DNA of 64,000 bases from JABDEZ01 sp965276955 (GTDB lineage Bacteria; Bacteroidota; Bacteroidia; Chitinophagales; Chitinophagaceae): positions 86,431-150,430 of the forward strand of contig CBDIBP010000041.1 of NCBI GenBank assembly GCA_965276955.1, read 5' to 3'. The translations under genes were made by a program, and so were the position numbers. Numbering within the stretch: position 1 is the stretch's first letter; each line of letters opens with the position of its first letter. Below the pieces are notes generated by a model that worked only from the letters and a program-made list of their open reading frames with translations, made no database searches and had not been told where the DNA came from. Shown in pieces: positions 1 through 7,835 of this stretch.

Positions 1-845
1 GCAGTACAAGTCTTTAATAATTTCTTAAGCTCAAAAATCCTTTCTTCACTCATCGGACCAGAACTATAAACAGCCTCAATTAAGTATAACCAATTTTTAT
101 CCTTCTGATAAGCAACAATATCAGGAAGCTCGTCATGCATTAATTCGAAAAAGTTTAATTCTTTTAAAAGTTCGTCATTACGATAAAGCATTTTATTACT
201 TGTGTCCCCAATATAAAGTATTTCACAGCCGTGTCCGAAACGAGGAAGAAACTCTTCGATGATTTCTCTTTGCAATTGATTGTGGCCACCTTGTGAAAAC
301 TCTAATGTTTTACCATCAGGCATCTTTATCGGTATCTTAGGCATGTCTTTTTTGCGCACTAATATTTCGGTTAGAGACGGTCTGTTCTTTAGGAAAAGCT
401 TGAGTTTAATATCCCATTGAGGCCCCCCATAGTTTAAAAGTAAATTTCTGAACTCCGAATTCAACGTGTATCCCCTAGTTGGGTCATTGGTTGCTGCATT
501 GGGATTTTTTGCGCTATTTAAAATAAGATCACTTAGAATTAACAACTTTAAGTGTTTCCTTCTTACATCATCATATGAGCCAGATGAGATATTTTCTTCA
601 TAATGTTCATTTTCGAATTTAATGATATCTCTTGTTTTTAAATGTCTGTTCTCATTTTGTCCTTTTGCTTCTTTCCACGATTTGGTTACACCTGCAACTG
701 CAAGAAAGCACATAGCCATACTTTGTAGTCCTTTCTCGGTTTTTTTATCAAATGGGATGCCGACTTGTTGCAATATATCAATTGCTTCATTGATCAGTTT
801 TTGATTTAAAACGCTTTTAGTTGACTTAGAGATAAAAACCTTCAT
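1..845 (-). CDS. BsuBI/PstI-family type II restriction endonuclease (C-terminus cut by window edge)
   Basis: I translated the minus strand from an ATG at 845; 281 codons stay open to the window edge, so the C-terminus is missing (PstI-type enzymes are around 320 residues). The C-terminal half shows the family signature in order: GGHNQLQ (186-192), FLPRFG (199-204), LYIGD (210-214), then MHDELPDIV (236-244) and NWLYLIEAVYSSGP (251-264). The LPD and the downstream IEA are plausible catalytic acidic positions of a PD-(D/E)xK-like core, which is inference. The N-terminal part is helical and probably serves in DNA binding or dimerisation. It starts 10 bp after the methyltransferase stop, so the two form an operon. 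The stretch is visibly more AT-rich than its neighbours, which suits horizontal acquisition. Confidence 0.85.
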   Translation of the reverse strand, partial: MKVFISKSTKSVLNQKLINEAIDILQQVGIPFDKKTEKGLQSMAMCFLAVAGVTKSWKEAKGQNENRHLKTRDIIKFENEHYEENISSGSYDDVRRKHLKLLILSDLILNSAKNPNAATNDPTRGYTLNSEFRNLLLNYGGPQWDIKLKLFLKNRPSLTEILVRKKDMPKIPIKMPDGKTLEFSQGGHNQLQREIIEEFLPRFGHGCEILYIGDTSNKMLYRNDELLKELNFFELMHDELPDIVAYQKDKNWLYLIEAVYSSGPMSEERIFELKKLLKTCT

Positions 846-855
846 TAAGTATAAA

Positions 856-1845
856 TTAAAACAGCAGATTATTTACTTTATAGGATACTGTTTGCGGGTT
901 ATGATAACATTCTTTTACAGACATTGCAATTTTATATGCTAACAATGGTGGGACCGCATTTCCCACCTGATTGAACTTGCTTGTTTCATTACCTACAAAT
1001 TCAAACCAATCAGGAAAACTTTGTAACCTTGATGCTTCTTCTAATAGCAGTCTGCGTCTTCGCCCATCTGGTAGTCGTACCCGATGCATATCGCCTGTTG
1101 CTCCAGCTAAATTACGACAGGTTAATGTCCTTGCAGGCTTATGAGGATATAGGTCTCTTGGATTAACACAGTCAGAGGCTTTCTCATATTTTGCAATATA
1201 TGTATCCTGTGCAGCATTTAGGAATTTACTGTTTTCGGGGACAGTACACATAATGTCACCTATAGCTTCACCCACTGTCGTTTTAATACTATTCTCTATA
1301 GGAAACTTAAATCCAGATTTATGGCCAATAACAAATAGACGTTCTCTATTTTGTGGCACACCATATTTTACAGCGTTTAATAACTTATAGTCTATATCAT
1401 ATCCTAGCGTTGAAAGTTCCTGGATTACAATTTCAAAATACCACTTGTTACTATACAACAATCCTCTTACGTTTTCAAAGACGAAAATTTCGGGTTTCAC
1501 TTTTTTTACGGCATCAATATATATAGGAAAACCATTTCTCGAATCATCAACTCCTTTCTGATGGCCGCCAACACTAAAAGGCTGACAAGGTGGCCCCCCA
1601 ATTATTATTTGTGCATCCGGATAAATATAAGTTTGATCAAGTTTAATATTATAGCACTCTCCTTGTAAATTATGATTATATGTTTCGGAAGCAGATTTGT
1701 CCATTTCAAAGCCTATCGTTTTATATCCTGCTGCTTCAAAACCTAATGATAGTCCGCCACACCCGGCAAATAGGTCAAGTACTATTTCTTTTTCTGTAAT
1801 TTTTGGTCTTAATAATTTATTGATATGTTCAACATATTTCATCAT
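856..1845 (-). CDS. DNA (cytosine-5-)-methyltransferase, type II restriction-modification
   Basis: Transfers a methyl group from SAM to C5 of cytosine in a specific DNA site, protecting it from the adjacent endonuclease. The 329-residue protein has all key motifs in family order: motif I FAGCGG (26-31), motif IV GGPPCQPFS with catalytic Cys87, motif VI ENV (124-126), motif VIII QNRER (165-169), a short target-recognition segment, then motif IX/X with QVGNAVPP (293-300). Two consecutive ATGs open the frame; the first is used here. It is the first gene of the pair, so methylation would be expressed before restriction. No controller (C) protein is visible upstream. The target sequence cannot be read from the protein. 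Confidence 0.95.
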   Translation of the reverse strand: MMKYVEHINKLLRPKITEKEIVLDLFAGCGGLSLGFEAAGYKTIGFEMDKSASETYNHNLQGECYNIKLDQTYIYPDAQIIIGGPPCQPFSVGGHQKGVDDSRNGFPIYIDAVKKVKPEIFVFENVRGLLYSNKWYFEIVIQELSTLGYDIDYKLLNAVKYGVPQNRERLFVIGHKSGFKFPIENSIKTTVGEAIGDIMCTVPENSKFLNAAQDTYIAKYEKASDCVNPRDLYPHKPARTLTCRNLAGATGDMHRVRLPDGRRRRLLLEEASRLQSFPDWFEFVGNETSKFNQVGNAVPPLLAYKIAMSVKECYHNPQTVSYKVNNLLF

Positions 1846-2190
1846 TGTAAAGCTATACTACTTTGTTTTAAAACGTCCATCTCCTAAATTAATTTTATCC
1901 ACTTTTTGTTGATACTTGATGTTTATATTAGCTTAATACACACAAGGCCATTTGTGTCTATCAAAACTGCCGGTCTCTAACCGGAATTAGAGGACCTAAT
2001 GCTGAATATTAGTTAATGAACAGTATTCCCCAGCTCAGTAAACATAACATCTCGCGTCGTAGGCCTCCCAATTGCCAGCAACACCATATTTCATTTAAAA
2101 CATGTGTATATCTCCTCAGGTTATTGCCCCAGCCATTATAAATTGCATCCTTAGATCATAGACCAAAACAACACGCTATGGACTTAATAT
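1846..2190. other. AT-rich intergenic region, no gene seen
   Basis: No open frame here looks like a gene. It should hold the promoter of the methyltransferase operon (minus strand), but I could not identify a convincing consensus. The distal half contains one copy of a short sequence that recurs near 6.1 kb, listed separately. Confidence 0.6.
2084..2127. repeat. short dispersed repeat A, copy 1
   Basis: About 42 bases starting CCATATTTCAT and ending GGTTATT match 6066-6107 with a few mismatches and one indel; the shared core reads GTGTATATCT. Both copies lie in non-coding DNA. Confidence 0.55.
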
Positions 2191-2224
2191 AAAATGGGAG
2201 CAGAATATCTTCCGCTCCCATTTT
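2191..2224. terminator. bidirectional intrinsic terminator hairpin
   Basis: An 11-bp perfect stem (AAAATGGGAGC with GCTCCCATTTT) encloses a 12-base loop, with T runs on either strand. It lies just past the end of the small minus-strand gene at 2267-2503. Confidence 0.75.
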
Positions 2225-2266
2225 ATATTTGTAAACCTATTGATATGGTAACAAGCCTATTTTATA

Positions 2267-2503
2267 TTATTTGGCAGGCTCCTGCTGGTTCAGCGAACGT
2301 TGTTGGCTATTCATCTTTCGTTGTTTCTTATGCATTTTACGTTGCTTTTTATCCATTTTGGCCTGCCTGTTGTCTATTTTTTCCTGGTGTTTATCGGCAC
2401 GCATCTCTGTACGTTCGTCTTTTTTGCTTTGTACCTGCTCTTGTGCAAAAGATGACGTGCATCCTATAGTAGCAACTAACGCTATGATCATGTATTTTCT
2501 CAT
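2267..2503 (-). CDS. small secreted Lys/Gln-rich protein, unknown function
   Basis: 78 residues. Residues 1-20 form a signal peptide ending at SFAQ, the common Bacteroidota Ala-X-Ala-Gln type cleavage context. The mature part is almost entirely charged or polar (K, Q, R, E, D) and carries a repeated KKQRKMHKKQRKMNSQQR-like pattern, predicted to be helical and strongly basic. No cysteine suggests a lipoprotein. I do not recognise a family. The clear signal peptide and the terminator just downstream support a real gene, probably periplasmic. A nucleic-acid- or envelope-binding role would be a guess. Confidence 0.65.
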   Translation of the reverse strand: MRKYMIIALVATIGCTSSFAQEQVQSKKDERTEMRADKHQEKIDNRQAKMDKKQRKMHKKQRKMNSQQRSLNQQEPAK

Positions 2504-2809
2504 ACAGTGTTACAAACAATAACCGTTCCATAAAACATTTTTATATTTCAAAACTAAAGATTAACAATGAATAACATATTTACACATCTCTTAACATTTA
2601 TATTCTTATCTTCATAGGGTTACAAAAATGTAGCATTTTAATTTTATCGCGTCTGTATTGATCTCTCACCCTTATCGGTTCTCGTTTGTAATTTCTGGTT
2701 GGTTTTTTTGCACTTCTCTTTAGTAGCTTTTATTAGTGTTCATATCACATACTGGTGCCTGCAAGTTTCCTTCCGATCAGGTTCATTCTCATTTTTTTAA
2801 ATAACAGTT
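2504..2809. other. intergenic region between divergent genes, nothing specific seen
   Basis: AT-rich spacer separating the minus-strand small protein from the plus-strand desaturase. It must carry promoters for both, but I saw no strong TTG-N19-TAnnTTTG match. Confidence 0.5.
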
Positions 2810-3580
2810 ATGTTTATCCTGCTTTTTTTTATTGCCATCTGGTACCTGTCGCTATTCTCGCAAACTTTTTTTCATCATCGCTATGCCTCTCACAATGCCT
2901 TTAAAATGAGCAAAGGGTGGGAGCGTTTTTTCTTTGTGTTCACTTACATCACACAAGGCTCCCACTACATGAGCCCTCGCGCCTATGCTATCATGCACCG
3001 CCTGCACCATGCCTATACCGATACTGATCAGGATCCGCACTCGCCAAATTTCTCATCAAATATCTTTTCTATGATGTGGCGCACCCGCAACATTTATAAA
3101 AGCATTTTCAAAGGGCAACTCCCTGTAGAGGACAAGTTCCTCAAGAACCTGCCAGAGTGGTCTGCATTCGACCGTTGGGCCAATTCAGCCATATCACGCT
3201 TATTGTGGGCGGCCGTATATATTGGCATCTTTATAGTTTTTTCTACTTCACCGTGGCAGTATCTGTTACTGCCTGTCATCCTTACAATGGGGGCTTTTCA
3301 TGGCGCCATCATCAACTGGTTCGCACATAAGTTCGGTTATAAGAATTTTATACTCAAAAACACTTCAGAGAACCTTATATCGGTAGATTTTCTGATGCTG
3401 GGCGAATCATATCACAACAATCACCACAAGCACCCCTCTGCCATCAACTTTGGTGTTAGGTGGCACGAACTGGATCCCGTATACCCGGTCATCCTTTTTC
3501 TCAACTGGCTGCACGTTATAAAGATACCCAAGCTGACCCCGGTGGTGAGTACACCGTTAGTAACCCGGCGTAGCAGGTGA
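2810..3580 (+). CDS. membrane fatty-acid desaturase (delta-9 / stearoyl-CoA type)
   Basis: 256 residues with hydrophobic segments near the N-terminus and around 125-165, as in integral-membrane di-iron desaturases. The three histidine boxes are present: HHRYASH (22-28), HRLHH (63-67) and YHNNHH near residue 200, which together bind the di-iron centre. Such enzymes insert a cis double bond into saturated acyl chains, tuning membrane fluidity. The length is short but within the bacterial range. The gene stands alone, with a strong hairpin downstream. Substrate and regiospecificity are inferred from family resemblance only. Confidence 0.9.
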   Translation: MFILLFFIAIWYLSLFSQTFFHHRYASHNAFKMSKGWERFFFVFTYITQGSHYMSPRAYAIMHRLHHAYTDTDQDPHSPNFSSNIFSMMWRTRNIYKSIFKGQLPVEDKFLKNLPEWSAFDRWANSAISRLLWAAVYIGIFIVFSTSPWQYLLLPVILTMGAFHGAIINWFAHKFGYKNFILKNTSENLISVDFLMLGESYHNNHHKHPSAINFGVRWHELDPVYPVILFLNWLHVIKIPKLTPVVSTPLVTRRSR

Positions 3581-3667
3581 TTTGTGCACGCGAGGGCGGC
3601 CCTTCCTGCTTCATTTAGGTTTGCCTGAAGATATACCTTAATAGAGTAAAACCATTTTAATAAAGCG

Positions 3668-3711
3668 TTTTTAAATAAAAAAGGGTATTTACAACCTTTT
3701 TTATTTAAAAA
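3668..3711 (+). terminator. AT-rich intrinsic terminator after the desaturase
   Basis: A long near-perfect hairpin: TTTAAATAAAAAAGG pairs with CCTTTTTTATTTAAA around a ~10-base loop, about 90 bases after the desaturase stop. Confidence 0.6.
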
Positions 3712-3787
3712 TATATTTTTATGTTTGTTGTGACATTGTGAATCGAACTCACGCTTTTACAGTCACTAACGATCTAAAATAATTTTT

Positions 3788-4513
3788 ATGGGAGTGCTAT
3801 GGTACTTTGTAATTCTCGCATTAGCAGTTACTGCAGTTGTTATCATGTGCCAAACTGAAATGCTACGCGATGAGATAACAGATATGGCTGCATTCCAGGC
3901 CGCACGCGTCTTAAGGGCAAAGAACAAAAATGTGAGTATTGATAAAATAAGTAACCACGCTTCTTTTAGCCTGGGTAGGACCCAGCTTGCCTTCTGGACC
4001 ATTATCATTATCAGTTCATTTTTATTTGTGTGGGTGAATAGTGGGTTTACTAAGGTGCCCAATATTACAGAAGTAACACTGGCATTACTGGGTATTGCGG
4101 CTGGTACTACCATAGTGGCAAAAATGGTTGATAAGAATCAGGCCGATGGCGGCCAAAGCGCCAATAGTCCTTCTGTCGACTTTTTGTCTGACATCGTATC
4201 AGATGAAAAGGGACCCAGTATACACCGAATGCAAAATGTGTTGTGGACCCTTGTAGTAGGTGCTGTATATATAGTATATGTTGCCGACCACTCCATGCTA
4301 CCAGATCAGGATACTATCACCCCTCATTTATTAGCCCTTATGGGCATCAGTTCAGGAGCATACCTAAGCCTGAAGGTGGGGGAAAACAAACCTGTTAATG
4401 CTACTAATAACATTAACGATACACCTCCACCACCTCCCGTGGCCCAAGCACCCGCACCCAATGGCAATGTGGTAGGTGTAGTTCCCGATGGTTCCCTTCA
4501 AAATATTGGATAG
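3788..4513 (+). CDS. membrane protein of unknown function with Pro-rich C-terminal tail
   Basis: 241 residues. Hydrophobic helices lie near 4-22, 69-87, 97-111 (weaker), 155-172 and 181-195. Between the first two helices sits a conserved-looking FSLGRTQLAFW element. Residues 205-241 form a flexible tail with a PPPPPP run followed by Ala/Pro/Gly-rich sequence, likely cytoplasmic or periplasmic and disordered. The GIAAGTTIVAKMVD and GISSGAYLSLKVG stretches resemble each other, suggesting two related membrane modules. I know similar uncharacterised proteins with an SLGR-Q-A-W motif in bacterial genomes, but no function. It is a monocistronic gene. Confidence 0.75.
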   Translation: MGVLWYFVILALAVTAVVIMCQTEMLRDEITDMAAFQAARVLRAKNKNVSIDKISNHASFSLGRTQLAFWTIIIISSFLFVWVNSGFTKVPNITEVTLALLGIAAGTTIVAKMVDKNQADGGQSANSPSVDFLSDIVSDEKGPSIHRMQNVLWTLVVGAVYIVYVADHSMLPDQDTITPHLLALMGISSGAYLSLKVGENKPVNATNNINDTPPPPPVAQAPAPNGNVVGVVPDGSLQNIG

Positions 4514-4543
4514 TATGAAAAGGTGACAGGATGGTGCAATTCC

Positions 4544-5137
4544 TTAATTCTTTATCCAGAATTTCAGGTCGCCATTTTCCAATTTATTCACAATGGTATA
4601 GGTCTTGGGTATCTCTTGCAGGCGGGCATGGTATGTAACTAACCTTGTAGCGGAGGGCATCTTTTTCAAGCCTTCGTATAGGTAACGTTCATAGTGTACA
4701 TACTGCTCTGTAGAGTGTTCCACCTTTTCGTCTATCCTGTCCTGCTTATCTACATTCTCGTAAAATGAGTTGAAGAAATAAAAATGGTCAAAGTCGTGCA
4801 GGTTCAGTTGTGTGAAATTGCCATTTAGAAAAGAAACGTTTTGTAGACCAAGTGTGCGTTGCGCGCGCAGGCCATGCTTTATTAAATTGCTGCGCTGCTC
4901 TATTCCAATGAACTCAGCCTCATTGTGGAAAGCTGCACCCACAATACAGAACTTGCCTGCACCGCTACCAATATCTAATATCTTGCTCCCCGGTGTTGTT
5001 AAGAAATCTGCCGCAAGCTTTGCTATACGTACGGGTGTAAAGTGGCGGGCAGCCACCCGCTGCATATTGGCCGGGTACAGCTCGTTGAAGTCTTCGTCGC
5101 TTTGAAAGTATTTTGCGTTTGTATCGGAGGTGGTCAT
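4544..5137 (-). CDS. class I SAM-dependent methyltransferase, substrate unknown
   Basis: 197 residues from the ATG at 5137, chosen over an upstream ATG at 5206 because the extra 23 residues are hydrophobic and unlike the family, while the chosen start leads directly into MTTSDTNAKYFQSDEDFNEL. Motif I is ILDIGSGAGKFCIVG (SAM-binding glycine loop), followed by an acidic residue in FIGIEQRS and a motif-IV-like region FYFFNSFYEN. The Asn-Pro-Pro-Tyr signature of amino methyltransferases is absent. It may act on a small molecule or protein; the sequence does not say. It is convergent with the upstream membrane-protein gene. Confidence 0.8.
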   Translation of the reverse strand: MTTSDTNAKYFQSDEDFNELYPANMQRVAARHFTPVRIAKLAADFLTTPGSKILDIGSGAGKFCIVGAAFHNEAEFIGIEQRSNLIKHGLRAQRTLGLQNVSFLNGNFTQLNLHDFDHFYFFNSFYENVDKQDRIDEKVEHSTEQYVHYERYLYEGLKKMPSATRLVTYHARLQEIPKTYTIVNKLENGDLKFWIKN

Positions 5138-5311
5138 TTGGGTTTTTAAGGTACAATTTCCAGTTGGTAAGACAAAAAAATTAGTTACAATGATGAGCAG
5201 TGGCAAAGCAATACTTCGGCTGTAGTGAACATAAAAATGAATTTCACTTTATTCATTAAGTTTATGAACGTGTAGTGATTATCTTTATTACCCATGATCG
5301 TACTACTACCC

Positions 5312-5989
5312 ATGAAGAAAATAATATCGACGTTACTTTTCATTTTTGCAGTAACAGGTGAGCTCCATGCCCAGTTTTCCTTTGGTCCTGAAGTTGGGAT
5401 CGATATATCAACTATAAAGATCAAGAAGAATAATAATTCCGGCTATTATTATTCTATCCCATCACAATCGTCTATAGTAGGATTTAAAGGTGGTGGTGTC
5501 ATAGATTGCCGCTTGGGCCCCAATTCCGGCTTTCATTTTCAGTCAGGTGTGTTCTTTTCCAGCGAGGGGGCTGGTTTTGGTAACGGTCAGCAACTGGTGG
5601 TCAATTATCTGCAAATACCAGCTAATTTGGTGTACAAATTTTCAACTGGGCCGGACGATTATTTTTTTATAGGCGCCGGACCATTTACAGGTTTCGTTGT
5701 TGGTGGCAGTATAACTTCCTATGGCACCACACACCATATCAAAACCGGTTCAGATCCCAATAGCGATGATGTAGAGCCCAATGACTGGGGACTGGGTTTT
5801 CAGGCAGGGTATCAGTTTGGCTTTGGCCTGTTCCTTCGCGGACAATACCTGACAAGTGGCACAAGCGTCATCCCTAACGAAAATAATGACATCGCTGGAT
5901 TTAACCATGTATTCAGCATAACGACAGGTTGGCTTTTTGGGGGTAAACAAGAGCGATCGCGATATCCACATTACCGGAATGGATATTAA
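5312..5989 (+). CDS. outer-membrane beta-barrel protein (PorT/OMP_b-brl_2 type)
   Basis: 225 residues from the ATG at 5312, which gives a clean signal peptide (MKKIISTLLFIFAVTGELHAQ); an in-frame ATG 18 bases upstream is less likely. The mature part alternates polar and aromatic residues with Gly turns (GFHFQSGVFFSSEGAGF, YFFIGAGPFTGFVVGG, GLGFQAGYQFGFGLFLRGQY), typical of an eight- to ten-strand barrel with a conserved GAGP turn. Function is unknown; many Bacteroidota paralogues are general porin-like proteins. The gene is isolated, with about 500 bp of non-coding DNA downstream. Confidence 0.85.
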   Translation: MKKIISTLLFIFAVTGELHAQFSFGPEVGIDISTIKIKKNNNSGYYYSIPSQSSIVGFKGGGVIDCRLGPNSGFHFQSGVFFSSEGAGFGNGQQLVVNYLQIPANLVYKFSTGPDDYFFIGAGPFTGFVVGGSITSYGTTHHIKTGSDPNSDDVEPNDWGLGFQAGYQFGFGLFLRGQYLTSGTSVIPNENNDIAGFNHVFSITTGWLFGGKQERSRYPHYRNGY

Positions 5990-6065
5990 TATAGGTCATA
6001 GTTTGTCCCAAAAGGATCCTGGCTCTTTATGCCATACAAGCGCGCAGTCGCAATTTTGCCTGTCG

Positions 6066-6107
6066 CCATATTTCATATTAAGAATGTGTATATCTTCTCG
6101 GGTTATT
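6066..6107. repeat. short dispersed repeat A, copy 2
   Basis: Matches 2084-2127 over about 42 bases, sharing CCATATTTCAT, GTGTATATCT and GGTTATT. Non-coding. Confidence 0.55.
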
Positions 6108-6170
6108 AATTTAACTTTAGCTAAATTGCCTTGTCAAACACCAAGGCATTAACATCCTCGTTGACAAAAG

Positions 6171-6318
6171 GAAATTACCACCATAGGTAAAAACCGGAAA
6201 TTTATCGGTAAGATACGAGATTTTATATTCTGCAATAAGTATTGTCCAGCTTGCGTTTCAAGCTACGACCCCAGAAAAATTACCGATTTTTATTTTTACT
6301 TGCAGACCGGAAATTTTG
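6171..6318 (+). repeat. dispersed repeat B, copy 1 (~145 bp)
   Basis: Shares with 50991-51140, in the same order and similar spacing, AACCGGAAATTTATCGGTAA, then AAGTATTG-CCAGC, then ATACCG or TTACCG followed by TTTTTATTTTT. In this copy ATCGGTAA and TTACCGAT are inverted and could pair as an 8-bp stem. It lies about 170 bp upstream of the helicase start. Confidence 0.7.
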
Positions 6319-6493
6319 GAACTACAATATAAATAAATACCTAATAAATACATTGCGGTTATTTGTGTTTTGTTAGCGGCAGTATATATATAAGACATAG
6401 ATGTAGCATGTACCATACTGCAAGAGCACCATTCGTTACTCGCTTAATGACCACAAAAAAGATTAGCCTACCTTCGCAGCCAATTTCAATACT

Positions 6494-7825
6494 ATGACCT
6501 TTAGAGAACTGAACCTGAATACCTCTTTGCTGAATGCGCTGGACGATATGGGCCTTACTACCCCTACCACCATACAGCACAAGGTATTTAGTGTAGTGAT
6601 GGGCGGGCGCGATGTGTGCGGTATAGCACAAACAGGTACTGGTAAAACATTTGCCTACCTGCTGCCATGCATGCGTATGTGGAAGTATAGTAAAGACCGC
6701 AACCCACAGGTGCTGATACTGGTGCCAACCCGCGAGCTGGTAGTGCAGGTAGTAGAGGCCGTAAAGAGCCTGGCCAAGTACATGACGCTGGAAGTGGTGG
6801 GTGTGTATGGTGGGGTGAACATGAAGCCACAGATAGCCAGTATAGAGAATGGGGCAGATATAATAGTGGCTACGCCTGGCAGGCTGATAGATATAGTGTT
6901 TAATGGCAACCTGAAGTTGAAGAACGTAAAACAACTGGTGATAGATGAAATGGATGAGATGCTGAACCTGGGTTTCCGCACACAGATAAACACCATATTT
7001 GAGATGTTGCCGGCAAAGAGGCAGAATCTGCTGTTTAGCGCCACTATACCTGAAGAAGTAGAGGCTACAATAGCCAAGAACTTTAATAACCCTATAATGA
7101 TAGAAGCGGCGCCTACCGGTACACCGCTGGATAATATAAGCCAGGAAGTATATGAGGTGCCCAACTTCAATACCAAGATAAACCTGCTGAAATTGCTGCT
7201 GAATGAGAACGAGGACATGAACAGGGTACTGGTATTTGTAGGTACCAAAGGTCTTGCCGATGATGTTTATGAGCAAATGGAGCCTGCCTTTGAAGGTGTG
7301 GCCGGTGTAATGCACAACAATAAAGACCAGAACTATAGGTTCAACGTGGTGAACAGTTTCCAGGCAGGTACGTACCGTTTTATAATAGCTACAGACATCA
7401 TAGCCCGCGGGCTCGACATCAGCGACGTGAGCCACGTGGTGAACTTTGACGTACCCGATGTGCCGGAGCAATACATACACCGTATAGGCCGTACAGGCCG
7501 TGCTGATAAAAAAGGAACGTCTATCACCTTTGTAACAGAAAAGGAACAACCGTTGATGACCGACATAGAGGGCCTCATGAACTATAAAGTGCCTCGTATA
7601 CCATTACCAGCTAATCTGGAAATAAGCGATGTACTGACCCGTGATGAGCTGCCAGTGGTATTTATGAAGGCCCCGCAAATAAAGCTACCGGAAATGTATA
7701 GCGGGGGTGGCGCCTTTCATGAAAAGAAAGAGAAGAACCGCCGCGAACCCACAAAGAAGATAAGCCACAAAGATAAAATGATGAAGAAGTACGGCAAACC
7801 CAAGACGAGGGGGCAGAAGAAGTAG
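6494..7825 (+). CDS. DEAD-box family ATP-dependent RNA helicase (DEMD variant)
   Basis: 443 residues, RhlE/CsdA-like. In order: Q motif (FRELNLNTSLL with the downstream Gln28), Walker A AQTGTGKT (45-52), PTRELV (78-83), TPGR (127-130), motif II as DEMD (151-154) rather than DEAD, SAT (182-184), ATDIIARGLD and HRIGRTGR in the second RecA lobe, then a basic Lys/Arg-rich tail (EKKEKNRREPTKKISHKDKMMKKYGKPKTRGQKK region) for RNA binding. It unwinds short RNA duplexes, probably in ribosome assembly or mRNA turnover. The Ala-to-Met change in motif II leaves the catalytic acidic residues intact, so activity is expected. Convergent with prmC. Confidence 0.93.
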   Translation: MTFRELNLNTSLLNALDDMGLTTPTTIQHKVFSVVMGGRDVCGIAQTGTGKTFAYLLPCMRMWKYSKDRNPQVLILVPTRELVVQVVEAVKSLAKYMTLEVVGVYGGVNMKPQIASIENGADIIVATPGRLIDIVFNGNLKLKNVKQLVIDEMDEMLNLGFRTQINTIFEMLPAKRQNLLFSATIPEEVEATIAKNFNNPIMIEAAPTGTPLDNISQEVYEVPNFNTKINLLKLLLNENEDMNRVLVFVGTKGLADDVYEQMEPAFEGVAGVMHNNKDQNYRFNVVNSFQAGTYRFIIATDIIARGLDISDVSHVVNFDVPDVPEQYIHRIGRTGRADKKGTSITFVTEKEQPLMTDIEGLMNYKVPRIPLPANLEISDVLTRDELPVVFMKAPQIKLPEMYSGGGAFHEKKEKNRREPTKKISHKDKMMKKYGKPKTRGQKK

Positions 7826-7835
7826 ATCTATAGGT

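Larger units (their letters stand above)
5990..6493. other. 504-bp non-coding region with dispersed repeats
   Basis: Between the barrel protein and the helicase I see no gene. The stretch holds copy 2 of short repeat A and copy 1 of the ~145-bp repeat B, both listed separately. The last 170 bases should contain the helicase promoter, which I could not place. Confidence 0.6.

Noticed and set aside
3730..3766. Possible tRNA on the minus strand (GTA-like loop and GTTCGATTC)
   Set aside because: No D-arm and no paired anticodon arm, and the T-arm does not close as a 5-bp stem. Kept only as a low-interest hairpin finding.
6359..7549. Long minus-strand open frame (396 codons) opposite the helicase
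   Set aside because: It is a codon-bias shadow of the helicase gene: rich in Tyr, His, Cys, no family resemblance, and the plus strand carries every helicase motif.
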